Counted from the first letter of the stretch, positions 16,804 through 25,239 are shown. The stretch is DNA of 63,372 nt from CAKOSP01 sp964370545 (GCA_964370545.1 CAYJJQ010000004.1:1-63372), one strand, 5' to 3'. The notes: generated by a model not told the origin, from the letters alone. Made by a program: numbers and translations.

Positions 16804-17169
16804 ATAAAAACAAAATTATCTATAATTGGTAATCGTGGTTCTTTTTGTCATGTATATAATGAAGATGCGTATATTATGAATAATTTATTTAATTATAAAA
16901 TAATTGAGGGTAATAAGGTTGGTTTTCCTAAAACTGCTTTGTTAAAAATTACACAAAAACTTGATGAACTTAAAATATCATATGAAATTACACAAATTGG
17001 AGAAGATGTAAAAAGAAAATTATACAAACAAAATAATTATGATAAATATTATGATGAGGCCAAAGAAAAAATATCATTTGAAAACAAATTAGAATTGGCA
17101 TTAAAAAAACTTGAATTTATGAAACAAAGCGATGTTCTTAAAGTAATTGAGTTTATAAATGAGTATTAG
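16804..17169 (+). CDS. MutS-like DGR accessory protein (MSL)
   Basis: The frame is open from 16798 and shows a match to the N-terminal domain of MutS: RGSFCHVYNEDA (compare GDFYELFYDDA), then GFPKTALLKITQKL (compare GIPYHAVENYLAKL), then QIGED. This similarity begins well upstream of the first in-frame ATG (16876), so the real gene must start near 16804, where the only candidates are ATA codons (16801, 16804) placed 2 and 5 bases after a perfect ribosome site. About 121 residues. MutS-like small proteins are a known accessory class in some DGRs. It overlaps avd by 11 bases. The ATPase part of MutS is absent. Confidence 0.75.
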   Translation: MKTKLSIIGNRGSFCHVYNEDAYIMNNLFNYKIIEGNKVGFPKTALLKITQKLDELKISYEITQIGEDVKRKLYKQNNYDKYYDEAKEKISFENKLELALKKLEFMKQSDVLKVIEFINEY

Positions 17170-17512
17170 TAGTAATAAGTTTTTAATTGCTGTTAAAATG
17201 AAAAAATATATAATTAGTTCTAAAACCTTAGTTAATAATATACCTAAAAGTGATTATGTATATCGCGATGAATATAGGGGAGTATTAGTCAGAACTTTGG
17301 AGAATATATATTATGCTAATAATGATATAACCAAAACAAAATATTTATCAATAATAAAAGGAAATTTAGAAATTATTGATTTTTATTTGGAATTATTTTT
17401 AAAATTCAAGTATATTTCTGAAAAAGAGTTTGAAAAACATGCAAAGCTTTTAAGTGAAATTTATAAAATGACAGTGTCCTGGTTAAAAAAATTGGAAGAT
17501 GAAAAAAGTTAA
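17159..17512 (+). CDS. avd: Avd-like DGR accessory protein
   Basis: 117 residues, predicted almost wholly helical and basic, the size and composition of Avd. Avd forms a pentamer of four-helix bundles that binds the reverse transcriptase and template RNA and is needed for mutagenic homing. The pattern (KTLVNNIPKSDYVYRDEYRG near residue 21, then long amphipathic helices) agrees with the family. Position directly before the RT, with overlaps on both sides (11 and 14 bases), is the usual DGR order. No catalytic motif is expected. Confidence 0.8.
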   Translation: MSISSNKFLIAVKMKKYIISSKTLVNNIPKSDYVYRDEYRGVLVRTLENIYYANNDITKTKYLSIIKGNLEIIDFYLELFLKFKYISEKEFEKHAKLLSEIYKMTVSWLKKLEDEKS

Positions 17513-18560
17513 TATATTTGATATAAATGAGATTTATGAATCTCTAAGTAAAAATATTAAGAATAAAAATTCATTATACTTATTTGAAAAGAATAAAATG
17601 ATATATTTAAATCATATTAAAGAAACTTTGAATAGTAGTTATGATGGAGGGAAATATAATATTTTTCTTTTAAAATATCCTAAAAAAAGAATAATAATGA
17701 GTCAATCAATAATAGATAAAATAATAAATCACTATGTTACAAAACATATACTGGAAGAAAAACTTAAAAAGTACTTGGATAAAAGAAATGTTGCGACAAG
17801 AAAAAACATGGGAACAAGTTATGGTATAAAATTATTTATGCAGTACATTAACAAATTAAAGTTTGAATATGATGATATATATGTACTAAAATTAGACATT
17901 AAAAATTATTTTCCAAGTATTGATCACTGTGAGTTAAAAAAATTACTTGTTGATAAACTAGATTCTTTTGAATATGGAATTATTGAAAATATAATTGATA
18001 GCACTAATCATTCTTATGTTAATGATAAAATTGTAAAAATAAATGAAAAAAACAACTTAAATTTACCATTATATGATAATGGTAAGGGTTTGCCTATTGG
18101 AAATATGACCTCCCAATTTTTAGCAATTTTTTATTTACATGAATTTCATCATTATTTAATTCATAAACAAAAACTTAAGTATTTTGTTAATTATATGGAT
18201 GATTATGTAATTATTTGTCCAGATAAAGACTATTTATCAAGATGTAAAAAGGAAATCATTAATTTTTTAAGCACTTATAAATTAGAAATTAATGAAAATA
18301 AAACACGTATCAATCACATTTCAAACGGAGTTAACTTTTTAGGATATAAGTTTATAATGAAGGATAACAATAGGTTAATAGTCAAATTAAGTAGTAAGTC
18401 AAGACAAAATATAAAATATAATTTAAAAAAAAGAAAATATGAATATAAAACAAATGAAATTGATATTAATAGTTATTTTAGCACTACAATGACATATAAA
18501 TATGGATTCAAATTTAGTAAAAGTAATAAAGTGAAAAAAATAATAAAAAAATATGGGTAA
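17499..18560 (+). CDS. DGR reverse transcriptase
   Basis: 353-residue reverse transcriptase that copies the template RNA with errors at adenines. The catalytic motif is YMDD (232-235) and the DGR-typical fourth motif is IGNMTSQ (200-206). Palm motif A is VLKLDIKNYFPSID. There is no maturase or endonuclease domain, so it is not a group II intron protein. Avd and MutS-like genes precede it in the same operon and the template repeat begins 15 bases after the stop. Start chosen at the ATG overlapping the avd end, with GGAAG upstream. Confidence 0.95.
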   Translation: MKKVNIFDINEIYESLSKNIKNKNSLYLFEKNKMIYLNHIKETLNSSYDGGKYNIFLLKYPKKRIIMSQSIIDKIINHYVTKHILEEKLKKYLDKRNVATRKNMGTSYGIKLFMQYINKLKFEYDDIYVLKLDIKNYFPSIDHCELKKLLVDKLDSFEYGIIENIIDSTNHSYVNDKIVKINEKNNLNLPLYDNGKGLPIGNMTSQFLAIFYLHEFHHYLIHKQKLKYFVNYMDDYVIICPDKDYLSRCKKEIINFLSTYKLEINENKTRINHISNGVNFLGYKFIMKDNNRLIVKLSSKSRQNIKYNLKKRKYEYKTNEIDINSYFSTTMTYKYGFKFSKSNKVKKIIKKYG

Positions 18561-18574
18561 TTTTTTATGAAAAA

Positions 18575-18661
18575 GCCAACTCCACTAACTCGAACAATGT
18601 GTGGAATGTGAACTATAACGGCAACGTGAACAACAACAACGCTAACAACGGCAATGCCTCT
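18575..18661 (+). repeat. DGR template repeat (TR)
   Basis: 87 bp, non-coding, beginning 15 bases after the RT stop. It holds 15 AAY (Asn) codons in the frame of the variable repeats, the classic design giving many residues and no stops after adenine mutagenesis. It matches VR1 with 70 of 87 and VR2 with 75 of 87 identical bases. The shared 3' border is GGCNATGCCTCT, after which template and targets diverge at once, fitting the initiation site for homing. Confidence 0.93.
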
Positions 18662-18800
18662 TTTTCTTTAGCTTATTGATTTTGTTTAATTAAGGGTAAG
18701 CCTTTAATTACAAGAGTTAATAAACATAAATTATCCCTGGGTTTTCCTAAATGATAATTGCAAATAAGAAAGGATTAGTCTATTTTCTAGGGGTGATGTA
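18662..18800 (+). other. Non-coding stretch after the template repeat
   Basis: 139 bases without an ORF. A hairpin (AATTAAGGG/CCTTTAATT with one G-U pair, loop TAAG, about 18689-18710) lies 28 bases after the template repeat and may cap or stabilise the template RNA. The rest is AT-rich and leads to a GGGGTGAT ribosome site for the next ORF. No clear promoter is seen. Confidence 0.5.
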
Positions 18801-19067
18801 ATGAAAAATAAATATGATTTCTTAAAAACTATATATAAGAATAAATTAGTAGTTTTTAAGAAAAAGAATAATATAAAATCATTTGGTATAGATCAAATGA
18901 TTTTATATTATTTAAAGATAGAAACTAAAGAAGATTTAAAAAAAGTTAATTTTGACTTTATATTATTTGATAATTTTGATATAATTGATATGAAAATAGA
19001 AGGTAGTAATAAATATAATAATTATGTATTGATAGTATCATTATTAAAAAAATTGAAAGGAATGTAA
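18801..19067 (+). CDS. Unknown 88-residue protein between template and target 2
   Basis: I do not recognise this protein. It is Lys/Asn-rich with predicted helix then strand and no membrane segment or cysteine motif. The ribosome site GGGGTGAT lies 3 bases before the ATG. It ends 2 bases before target 2, so it is co-transcribed with it. Its place inside the cassette suggests a DGR-linked role, but nothing in the sequence shows one. Confidence 0.6.
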   Translation: MKNKYDFLKTIYKNKLVVFKKKNNIKSFGIDQMILYYLKIETKEDLKKVNFDFILFDNFDIIDMKIEGSNKYNNYVLIVSLLKKLKGM

Positions 19068-19069
19068 TT

Positions 19070-20212
19070 ATGAAAAAGAAAATTATGTATGTGTGTTTAT
19101 TTTTTGTGATTGGAACTATAGGTTTTATCTATTATTTTAAAAATAGTAATAATGAACAAAATGAGTTTTCTTCTTCTGTAAAATATGCTATCAATGTAGA
19201 TGGAGTGAGTCAAAATACTTTTCCTTCAAGTGGTAATTATGATGTTAGTGTAAATTGTGATAATGCAGTAGGAGAGTGGGATTATAAACTTGCTGGGGTA
19301 AAATTCACTAGTATTTCTGGTCCGACTGAATGTGCAGTTACTTTTACAAGTACAGCAAGTAAAACTACTATGTCAAATTATATTATAAATACTTTATATG
19401 CAGGTACTGAAGGTAGAAATGGTATATATTATACAAACTCATCAGAGTATAGATATACAGGATTAAATCCAAATAATTATATATGGTTTAATGATGAACT
19501 ATGGAGAATAATAGGAGTATTTGATAAAGATTCCCATGGAAGAGATGGAGAAAATCTAGTAAAAATAATAAGCGAAGATAGCTATACATATGCATTTGAT
19601 ACAGCAGATGATAACTCGTGGGCTGACTCTGGAGGAGGAGCAACACTTAATATTCTATATAACACATACTATTATAATAGTATAAATGGAACAAGTTATG
19701 CAGGGTGTAGGGGATATTCAAGTACAATAACAAAGTCATGTGATTTTAAAAACTCAGGATTAGATGTAGAAGCAAGAGAAATGGTGCAAAGTGTAACGTG
19801 GTATTTGGGAGCACATTCTACAACAGGAGTAACAGCAAGCGTAATGTATGGATATGAAAGAGGAAGTGTTGTATCAAGTGGAACATATACCAGCACAACA
19901 GCAAATATAGGATTAATGTATGCAAGTGATTATGGATATGCAGCACCAGCAAGCTGTTTGACAACAAATTTAAGTGGTTATAATACTGCTGCATGTGGAG
20001 GTAATAATTGGCTTTTAGAAAACCAATATGAATTTACACTAACAGCCAGCTCCACTAACTTGAACCGTGTGGGGATTGTGAGCTATAACGGCAACGTGAA
20101 CAACAACAACGTTTTCTACGGCTATGCCTCTCGGCCAGCCTTGTATCTGAAATCTTCTTCGGTATACTTAGGAGGAACGGGAAGCGAAGCTGATCCGTTC
20201 ATAGTAGGATAA
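19070..20212 (+). CDS. DGR target protein 2 (type B, variable C-terminus)
   Basis: 380 residues: N-terminal membrane anchor (about 5-22), a type B N-domain (YAINVDGVSQNTFPSSGNYD, about 40-115), then a C-terminal half nearly identical to target 1 from GIYYTNSSEYRYTG to the end. The variable repeat covers codons 326-354. The N-domain is unrelated to that of target 1, so a shared diversified half is fitted to two different stalks. Predicted to face the outside. No lipobox or LPxTG. Confidence 0.88.
   Translation: MKKKIMYVCLFFVIGTIGFIYYFKNSNNEQNEFSSSVKYAINVDGVSQNTFPSSGNYDVSVNCDNAVGEWDYKLAGVKFTSISGPTECAVTFTSTASKTTMSNYIINTLYAGTEGRNGIYYTNSSEYRYTGLNPNNYIWFNDELWRIIGVFDKDSHGRDGENLVKIISEDSYTYAFDTADDNSWADSGGGATLNILYNTYYYNSINGTSYAGCRGYSSTITKSCDFKNSGLDVEAREMVQSVTWYLGAHSTTGVTASVMYGYERGSVVSSGTYTSTTANIGLMYASDYGYAAPASCLTTNLSGYNTAACGGNNWLLENQYEFTLTASSTNLNRVGIVSYNGNVNNNNVFYGYASRPALYLKSSSVYLGGTGSEADPFIVG
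20045..20131 (+). repeat. DGR variable repeat VR2
   Basis: 87 bp, gap-free against the template: 12 differences, 9 at template adenines and 3 elsewhere. One of the non-adenine differences (GCT to GTT) is shared with VR1, so it probably reflects a change in the template itself. A run of template codons in the middle (AAC GGC AAC GTG and the next four AAC) is unchanged. Confidence 0.93.
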
Positions 20213-20234
20213 AAAGAGAAAGAAAGAACCAAAT

Positions 20235-20260
20235 AAACCGCCGGCAGGCGGTTTTTATTT
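20235..20260 (+). other. GC-rich hairpin after VR2, also a likely terminator
   Basis: 8-bp stem AAACCGCC/GGCGGTTT with the same GGCA loop as after VR1, starting 104 bp after VR2 (105 bp for VR1). Here it is followed by a T-rich tract, so it can end transcription as well as serve the DGR. Confidence 0.8.
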
Positions 20261-20345
20261 TTGGTTAAAAATCATTATAACTTAAATAAGTATTATTGTG
20301 GGTTATCTTTATTTATGATATACTTTTATAGTAAGGATATAGGGT

Positions 20346-21725
20346 ATGGCACTAACAAAAAGAAATATTGTGTTGTGTATTATATTAATTTTGATTGTAA
20401 CACTTAGTTACACTCTTTTTAGTGTAGCAAACTCTAAAAATATATTAAAAACAGATGCAACTAATGAAAATGAACTTTTTTCAGTATTTTTGGAATCAAC
20501 AGAAGGTTCTAATGTCTATACTTATACAGAAGTTACAGAGTGGCCAACAGATTACGTCTTTAATGCAACAAAATCATACTGTACATATGGTTCAGAGTTA
20601 TCTTGGGACGGAGTCGGAGTTTTTGTATCACTAACAGGTTCTGATGAGTGTTTTGTTTATTTTAAATATCCACCAGATATTTACTTATCAAGTTTAACTT
20701 TAGATGGTGTGCCAGTTTCTTCTATACCTGCTAAGTCAGATAATTTAAGAGTAGATACAACATGTACTAATGCTGATGTTAAATGGGACTATAATGAATG
20801 GTCATATAGTATTGAAAACGTAACAAATAAAGTGAGTTGTTCTATTAGTTTTGTTACAATCAATAATACACCTAATCTTTCAGATTATATTATTGATTTA
20901 CATAATGGTGTTAATGGAACTGATAGTATATATTTTACAAATAATTCAGAATATAGATATACAGGATTAAATCCTAATAATTTTATTTGGTTTAATAATG
21001 AATTATGGCGTATTATAGGTGTGTTTGATGATAATTCTCATGGGCAAACTGGAGAAAACTTAGTTAAGATAGTCAACGAAAAATCTTTTACATATGTACT
21101 TGATACAGGAAATGATAATTCATGGGCCGATTCAGGGGGAGGAGCAACTTTAAAAACTCTTTATAATACATACTATTATAACAGTACAAATGGTACATCT
21201 TATACAGGTTGTTCTGCTGATAGAACAACTGCAAAAAGAAGTTGTGATTTTACATATTACGGTTTAGGTCCAAAAGAAAGAGAATTAACTGCTGAAACTA
21301 CTTGGTATTTAGGAGCTATCAATACTAGTGGGAGTGTTACTGCATTAGGTGCTTATAATATGGAACGCAGCAGCACTGTTACCAGCGGTACATATTCTAC
21401 TACAAATGCGTATATTGGACTAGCATATTTAAGCGATATGGGTTACGCGTCAGAATACTCATGTTGGACTAGCAGTGTTGATCTATTTGGCTATCAACAT
21501 AATAATTATTGCGCCAATAATTGGTTTTTAGAAAAAAATGATAAAACAATAACTTTTTCTGGCGAGTATGGCACTACAACAGAAATAGTTGGTTATGATA
21601 GTTCGATGGATTATTATTCTGCAAATAATGGTTGGTATAACACATACCCAACCTTGCACTTAACTGCTGATGCTAAATACATTGATGGTAATGGTACTTT
21701 AATAGATCCATATATTATTAATTAA
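20346..21725 (+). CDS. DGR-target paralog 3 (type A, no variable repeat)
   Basis: 459 residues with the type A architecture of target 1: membrane anchor, the same N-domain (EVTEWPTDYVFN, SYCTYGSELSWDG), then YRYTGLNPNNFIWFNNELWRI. The last 60 residues keep the fold landmarks (final GTLIDPYIIN) but show no nucleotide match to the template repeat and no GC-rich island. The hairpin is also missing. It is therefore a fixed relative, or one that left the system. The upstream TATAGTAAGGAT is shared with target 1. Confidence 0.8.
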   Translation: MALTKRNIVLCIILILIVTLSYTLFSVANSKNILKTDATNENELFSVFLESTEGSNVYTYTEVTEWPTDYVFNATKSYCTYGSELSWDGVGVFVSLTGSDECFVYFKYPPDIYLSSLTLDGVPVSSIPAKSDNLRVDTTCTNADVKWDYNEWSYSIENVTNKVSCSISFVTINNTPNLSDYIIDLHNGVNGTDSIYFTNNSEYRYTGLNPNNFIWFNNELWRIIGVFDDNSHGQTGENLVKIVNEKSFTYVLDTGNDNSWADSGGGATLKTLYNTYYYNSTNGTSYTGCSADRTTAKRSCDFTYYGLGPKERELTAETTWYLGAINTSGSVTALGAYNMERSSTVTSGTYSTTNAYIGLAYLSDMGYASEYSCWTSSVDLFGYQHNNYCANNWFLEKNDKTITFSGEYGTTTEIVGYDSSMDYYSANNGWYNTYPTLHLTADAKYIDGNGTLIDPYIIN

Positions 21726-21743
21726 AAAGAAAGGAAAACAAAT

Positions 21744-22880
21744 ATGAAAAAAAAATATACAATTTCTATATGTAGTGCAATAATTCTTATATTTGTTTTT
21801 ATAGTTACATATATAAATAATAGCAGTGATTCAGAAGAATTAATAAATTATGCAATATTAGTTGATGGCATAAGTCAAAATAGTTTTCCTCTTTCTGGAA
21901 ACTATGATGTAACAGTTACTTGTGATAATGCAACAGCATCGTGGGATCATAAAATTAGAGGAATAAAATTCGCTGAAATAAATGGCCCATCTGAATGTAA
22001 TGTGAACTTTACTACCAAAACATCAGCATCTACGACTATGTCAAATTATGTTATTAATACATTATATGCAAATACGGCAGGTAGAAATGGAATTTATAGA
22101 ACAAATAATGCTGAATATAGATATACAGGATTAGCTCCAAATAACTATATTTACTATAATGATGAATTGTGGAGAATAATAGGAGTTTTTAATTCAAATT
22201 CTCATGGAAATGCTAATCAAAATTTAGTTAAAATCATTAATGAAAAATATTTTTTTAGCAGCTATGGTTCTTTTTTAAACTCAGACGGTTCATCTACACC
22301 TCGCAATGCTTGGGAACTGACTGATGGCGAGGAGGCCTATATAAATATGTACCTAAATACATTATATTATAATTCAAGAGATTGGAATCATGCGAATGCT
22401 TTTTTTCAAGTAAACGGATTAGATTTAGAGGCTAGAAACATGATTCAATCATCAACATGGTATCTAGGAGGAAGAACTTCTGCAAGTTATAACGCCTCAG
22501 AATTTTACAGTTATGAAAGAAGCTCTAATGTATCATCTATTTCTAAGGTTAGTTCTATAGATAATATAGGATTAATGTATGTAAGTGACTTTGCATATGC
22601 TGCTCAATATTCATGCTGGAATTCAGGATATGATTTAAGTGCATATAGTAATACTACGTGTGCTGCTGCTAATTGGTTATCATCATCGTTTCAAGAAATG
22701 ATGATTACTCCTGATATATCTGATACAACACAAATCTTTTATATTAACGAAATTGGTTCAATAGGAGCAGCAAATGCTACTATTGGATGGACTTATAGAC
22801 CTACATTATATTTAAAAGAATCAGTATATTATATTTCGGGAACAGGTACTCAAACTGATCCATTTATAATAGGGTATTAA
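21744..22880 (+). CDS. DGR-target paralog 4 (type B, no variable repeat)
   Basis: 378 residues matching target 2 in layout: membrane anchor, type B N-domain (YAILVDGISQNSFPLSGNYD), then YRYTGLAPNNYIYYNDELWRI. The C-terminus ends GTQTDPFIIGY. No match to the template repeat and no downstream hairpin. It starts 18 bases after paralog 3, so the A then B order of targets 1 and 2 is repeated here. Confidence 0.8.
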   Translation: MKKKYTISICSAIILIFVFIVTYINNSSDSEELINYAILVDGISQNSFPLSGNYDVTVTCDNATASWDHKIRGIKFAEINGPSECNVNFTTKTSASTTMSNYVINTLYANTAGRNGIYRTNNAEYRYTGLAPNNYIYYNDELWRIIGVFNSNSHGNANQNLVKIINEKYFFSSYGSFLNSDGSSTPRNAWELTDGEEAYINMYLNTLYYNSRDWNHANAFFQVNGLDLEARNMIQSSTWYLGGRTSASYNASEFYSYERSSNVSSISKVSSIDNIGLMYVSDFAYAAQYSCWNSGYDLSAYSNTTCAAANWLSSSFQEMMITPDISDTTQIFYINEIGSIGAANATIGWTYRPTLYLKESVYYISGTGTQTDPFIIGY

Positions 22881-22917
22881 TAAATATAAAATGTAAATAA
22901 TATAAAAGGAGTATAAT

Positions 22918-23427
22918 ATGTTTATAATGTGTATAACAATCTTTTTTGCTAGATTACTAGATGTTTCTATTGGGACAGTAAGAACTATTTTAATGGTTAG
23001 AGGAAAAAGAAAAATAACTGCATTACTTGCTTTTGTAGAAGTAATTATATGGTTTCTAATAGCAAGAGAGGCACTTAATAATGCAGCGGATAGTATATGG
23101 GTTACAATAAGTTATGCTGGAGGTTTTGCAGTAGGTACATATGTAGGATCATTTATTACTGATAAATTTGTAAATGCTTTTATAGGAGTGCAAGTAACTA
23201 CTTATAAAGATAATGATAATTTAATAAATGATTTAAGAAAAGAAGGTTATGGAGTATCAGTTGTTAATCTTAAAAAAGAAATGCAAGAAGAGAAGAAAGA
23301 TATGCTATTTATAGAGCTTAAGAGTAAAGGTTTAAGTGAACTTATAAAAATAATTAAAGATAATGATAAACATGCTTTTATAGTAGTTAATGAAAGAAAG
23401 TATGTAAGAAATGGTGTATTTAAGTAG
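22918..23427 (+). CDS. UPF0316/DUF2179 membrane protein (YebE-like)
   Basis: 169 residues. The N-terminal half has three membrane segments with the family phrase ARLLDVSIGTVRTILMVRGKR, and the soluble C-terminal half is a DUF2179-type alpha/beta domain (GYGVSVVNLKKE, KHAFIVVNE). The cellular role of the family is unknown. The ATG follows a good AAAGGAG site. It is a normal-looking chromosomal gene that marks the downstream edge of the DGR region. Confidence 0.88.
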   Translation: MFIMCITIFFARLLDVSIGTVRTILMVRGKRKITALLAFVEVIIWFLIAREALNNAADSIWVTISYAGGFAVGTYVGSFITDKFVNAFIGVQVTTYKDNDNLINDLRKEGYGVSVVNLKKEMQEEKKDMLFIELKSKGLSELIKIIKDNDKHAFIVVNERKYVRNGVFK

Positions 23428-23453
23428 CGAATCTAAATATGTAAGATGTATAC

Positions 23454-23500
23454 TTGACAAAATGTAACACGTATGCTATAATGTATGTGTATTTAGGGGG
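23454..23500 (+). promoter_or_regulatory. Strong sigma-A promoter with AGGGGG leader
   Basis: TTGACA (23454-23459), 17-bp spacer, TATAAT (23477-23482) with an extended TGC before the -10. The ribosome site is TTTAGGGGG. The same promoter-leader style precedes the genes at 25561, 28493 and 41367. Confidence 0.88.
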
Positions 23501-23508
23501 TACACAAT

Positions 23509-23928
23509 ATGAAAGGTTATGTATTAGATTATATTGATGAAAATGAATTTAGAAAATTAGAAAGAGCTTTAAAGAAGTATAATATGCTTGCTTTTAAGAA
23601 ACTTAATTTTGAATATTACCCATCTTTAAGAGCTGGTAAAGCTATTGGAGAACTTATTTCTAAGAATAAAGAAAAGGGTAGTGAAACATATGAATTAAAA
23701 CTTCCAAGTGATAAAACATTTGCTCAAATACATGGTGATGTAACACTTGTATATACAGTATTTAAAAAAGATAAAACTGTTATACTTGATACTATAACAC
23801 CTGAGCATATATTACTTGAAGGTCATAGATCAGAACTTACTACTTATAAAGGTATTATGATAAGTAAAGCTAATGCTTCAAAAGATATGTTTAAAATTGA
23901 TTTACTCAATATGTTACAAGATAAATAA
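23509..23928 (+). CDS. Hypothetical protein, 139 residues
   Basis: I do not recognise the family. The protein is soluble, alpha/beta, with a basic N-terminal third and LPSDKTFAQIHGDVTLVYTV in the middle, suggestive of a small beta-sheet domain. A near-consensus promoter implies strong expression. Monocistronic, ending at a bidirectional terminator shared with the gene opposite. Confidence 0.75.
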   Translation: MKGYVLDYIDENEFRKLERALKKYNMLAFKKLNFEYYPSLRAGKAIGELISKNKEKGSETYELKLPSDKTFAQIHGDVTLVYTVFKKDKTVILDTITPEHILLEGHRSELTTYKGIMISKANASKDMFKIDLLNMLQDK

Positions 23929-23945
23929 TAATATTTTGTATAAAT

Positions 23946-23982
23946 AAAACTTAGAAAGCTAATTCTTTCTAAGTTTTTTTAT
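23946..23982. terminator. Bidirectional terminator
   Basis: AAAACTTAGAAAG / CTTTCTAAGTTTT, 13-bp stem with a 6-base loop, T run on the plus side and A run on the other. The stop codon of the minus-strand carboxypeptidase lies in it. Confidence 0.85.
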
Positions 23983-25146
23983 GATTATTAATATAGTTAT
24001 TAGAGATATTACTCCTAATACTATATGTACAGAATATGTTTTTAAATTACCTATAAGTGATATATCTAGTGAGTTATTATATGTAACATTAAATGAGTTA
24101 ATTACTTTATCATTATAGACAACTTCTATCGTTCCGAGGTCATTAATATCATCTGTTGGATCGATGATATTAATTCCGTGGTAGTTATATGTAACTGAGT
24201 TTGGGTTTTCTTCTTTATGCATTAAATATTTAAATGTAGTAGGGGCTAATATATTGTACTGATTAACAGTACTATTAGTAGTATCTAAGAAGTATAATAT
24301 TTCATTTTCTTCATAAATAGTTTTATATTCATAGTTTTCATCTACATACTCATATATATTAACTGCATCTATTAGTTGATAAGCTTTACCAGTTAAATGG
24401 TTAGCTCCTAGTGTTATAAGTAAATAGGGTATATCAGTATTTCTAGATATACTAGCAAAACATAATCCTGCTTCACTTACATAACCTGTTTTACCACCTG
24501 CTATTAAACTAGTATCTATATTATGATAACTTCCTAATAATGTATAAGTTGGAGAAAAGGTTATATTTTTATCACTGGTTAAATAAGTTTTACTAGTAAA
24601 TAATTTATAAAATGTATCATTTTCTAAAGCATATAATAATAACTGACTTATATCATAAGCACTAGAATAATGATTTTCATCATATAGTCCAGTAGTGTTA
24701 GTAAAATTAGTATTCTTAAGTTCTAACTTTACTACTAAATCATTCATAAGTTTAATAAACTCATTAGTACTTCCTGATATGCCTCTAGCAAGCGTATTAG
24801 CAGCATCTGCGCCACTTTCTAGCATTAAACCATATAATAAGTCATTATAAGTAACAGACTGTCCTAGTTTAAAATTAGCAACAGAAGCATTAGCTGCTTC
24901 TAAACCTTCTAAATCTTCACTGGTAACTGTTATTCTTTCATTCAAATTATCTATATTTTCAATTGCTACTATAGCAGTAACAATTTTAGTTAAACTTGCT
25001 ATATAGTCTTTTTCATAAGCATTATTATCCATTATTATAGTATTATCTTCTAAATTATATAAAATATAGCTTTCAGAATTAATATCTAAAGCATATACAT
25101 TTATAAAAGAAAATATTAAAAATAAAGCAAAAGTCAGTTTTTTCAT
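23959..25146 (-). CDS. D-alanyl-D-alanine carboxypeptidase (PBP5/DacF type)
   Basis: 395 residues: signal peptide (about 1-19, ending VYA), peptidase S11 domain and a C-terminal membrane helix followed by KKLRKN. The catalytic motifs are SLTK (SxxK, near residue 51), SGAD (SxN position, near 111) and KTG (near 219). The enzyme removes terminal D-Ala from peptidoglycan stem peptides. The second motif has an Ala/Asp where Asn is usual (SGA rather than SGN), which also occurs in other DacF-type enzymes as far as I recall. Confidence 0.92.
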   Translation of the reverse strand: MKKLTFALFLIFSFINVYALDINSESYILYNLEDNTIIMDNNAYEKDYIASLTKIVTAIVAIENIDNLNERITVTSEDLEGLEAANASVANFKLGQSVTYNDLLYGLMLESGADAANTLARGISGSTNEFIKLMNDLVVKLELKNTNFTNTTGLYDENHYSSAYDISQLLLYALENDTFYKLFTSKTYLTSDKNITFSPTYTLLGSYHNIDTSLIAGGKTGYVSEAGLCFASISRNTDIPYLLITLGANHLTGKAYQLIDAVNIYEYVDENYEYKTIYEENEILYFLDTTNSTVNQYNILAPTTFKYLMHKEENPNSVTYNYHGINIIDPTDDINDLGTIEVVYNDKVINSFNVTYNNSLDISLIGNLKTYSVHIVLGVISLITILIIIKKLRKN

Positions 25147-25239
25147 ATCTTACCTCTATAAAAATTATAGCATTATAGCAAAATAAAGTAAATTATTATT
25201 GCATGTAACCAAAAAATATGCTAAAATTAAAAAGCAAGT

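Noticed and set aside
17499..18560. Retron or group II intron reverse transcriptase
   Set aside because: No maturase or HNH domain and no retron msr/msd-like inverted repeats. Avd, template and variable repeats fit a DGR.
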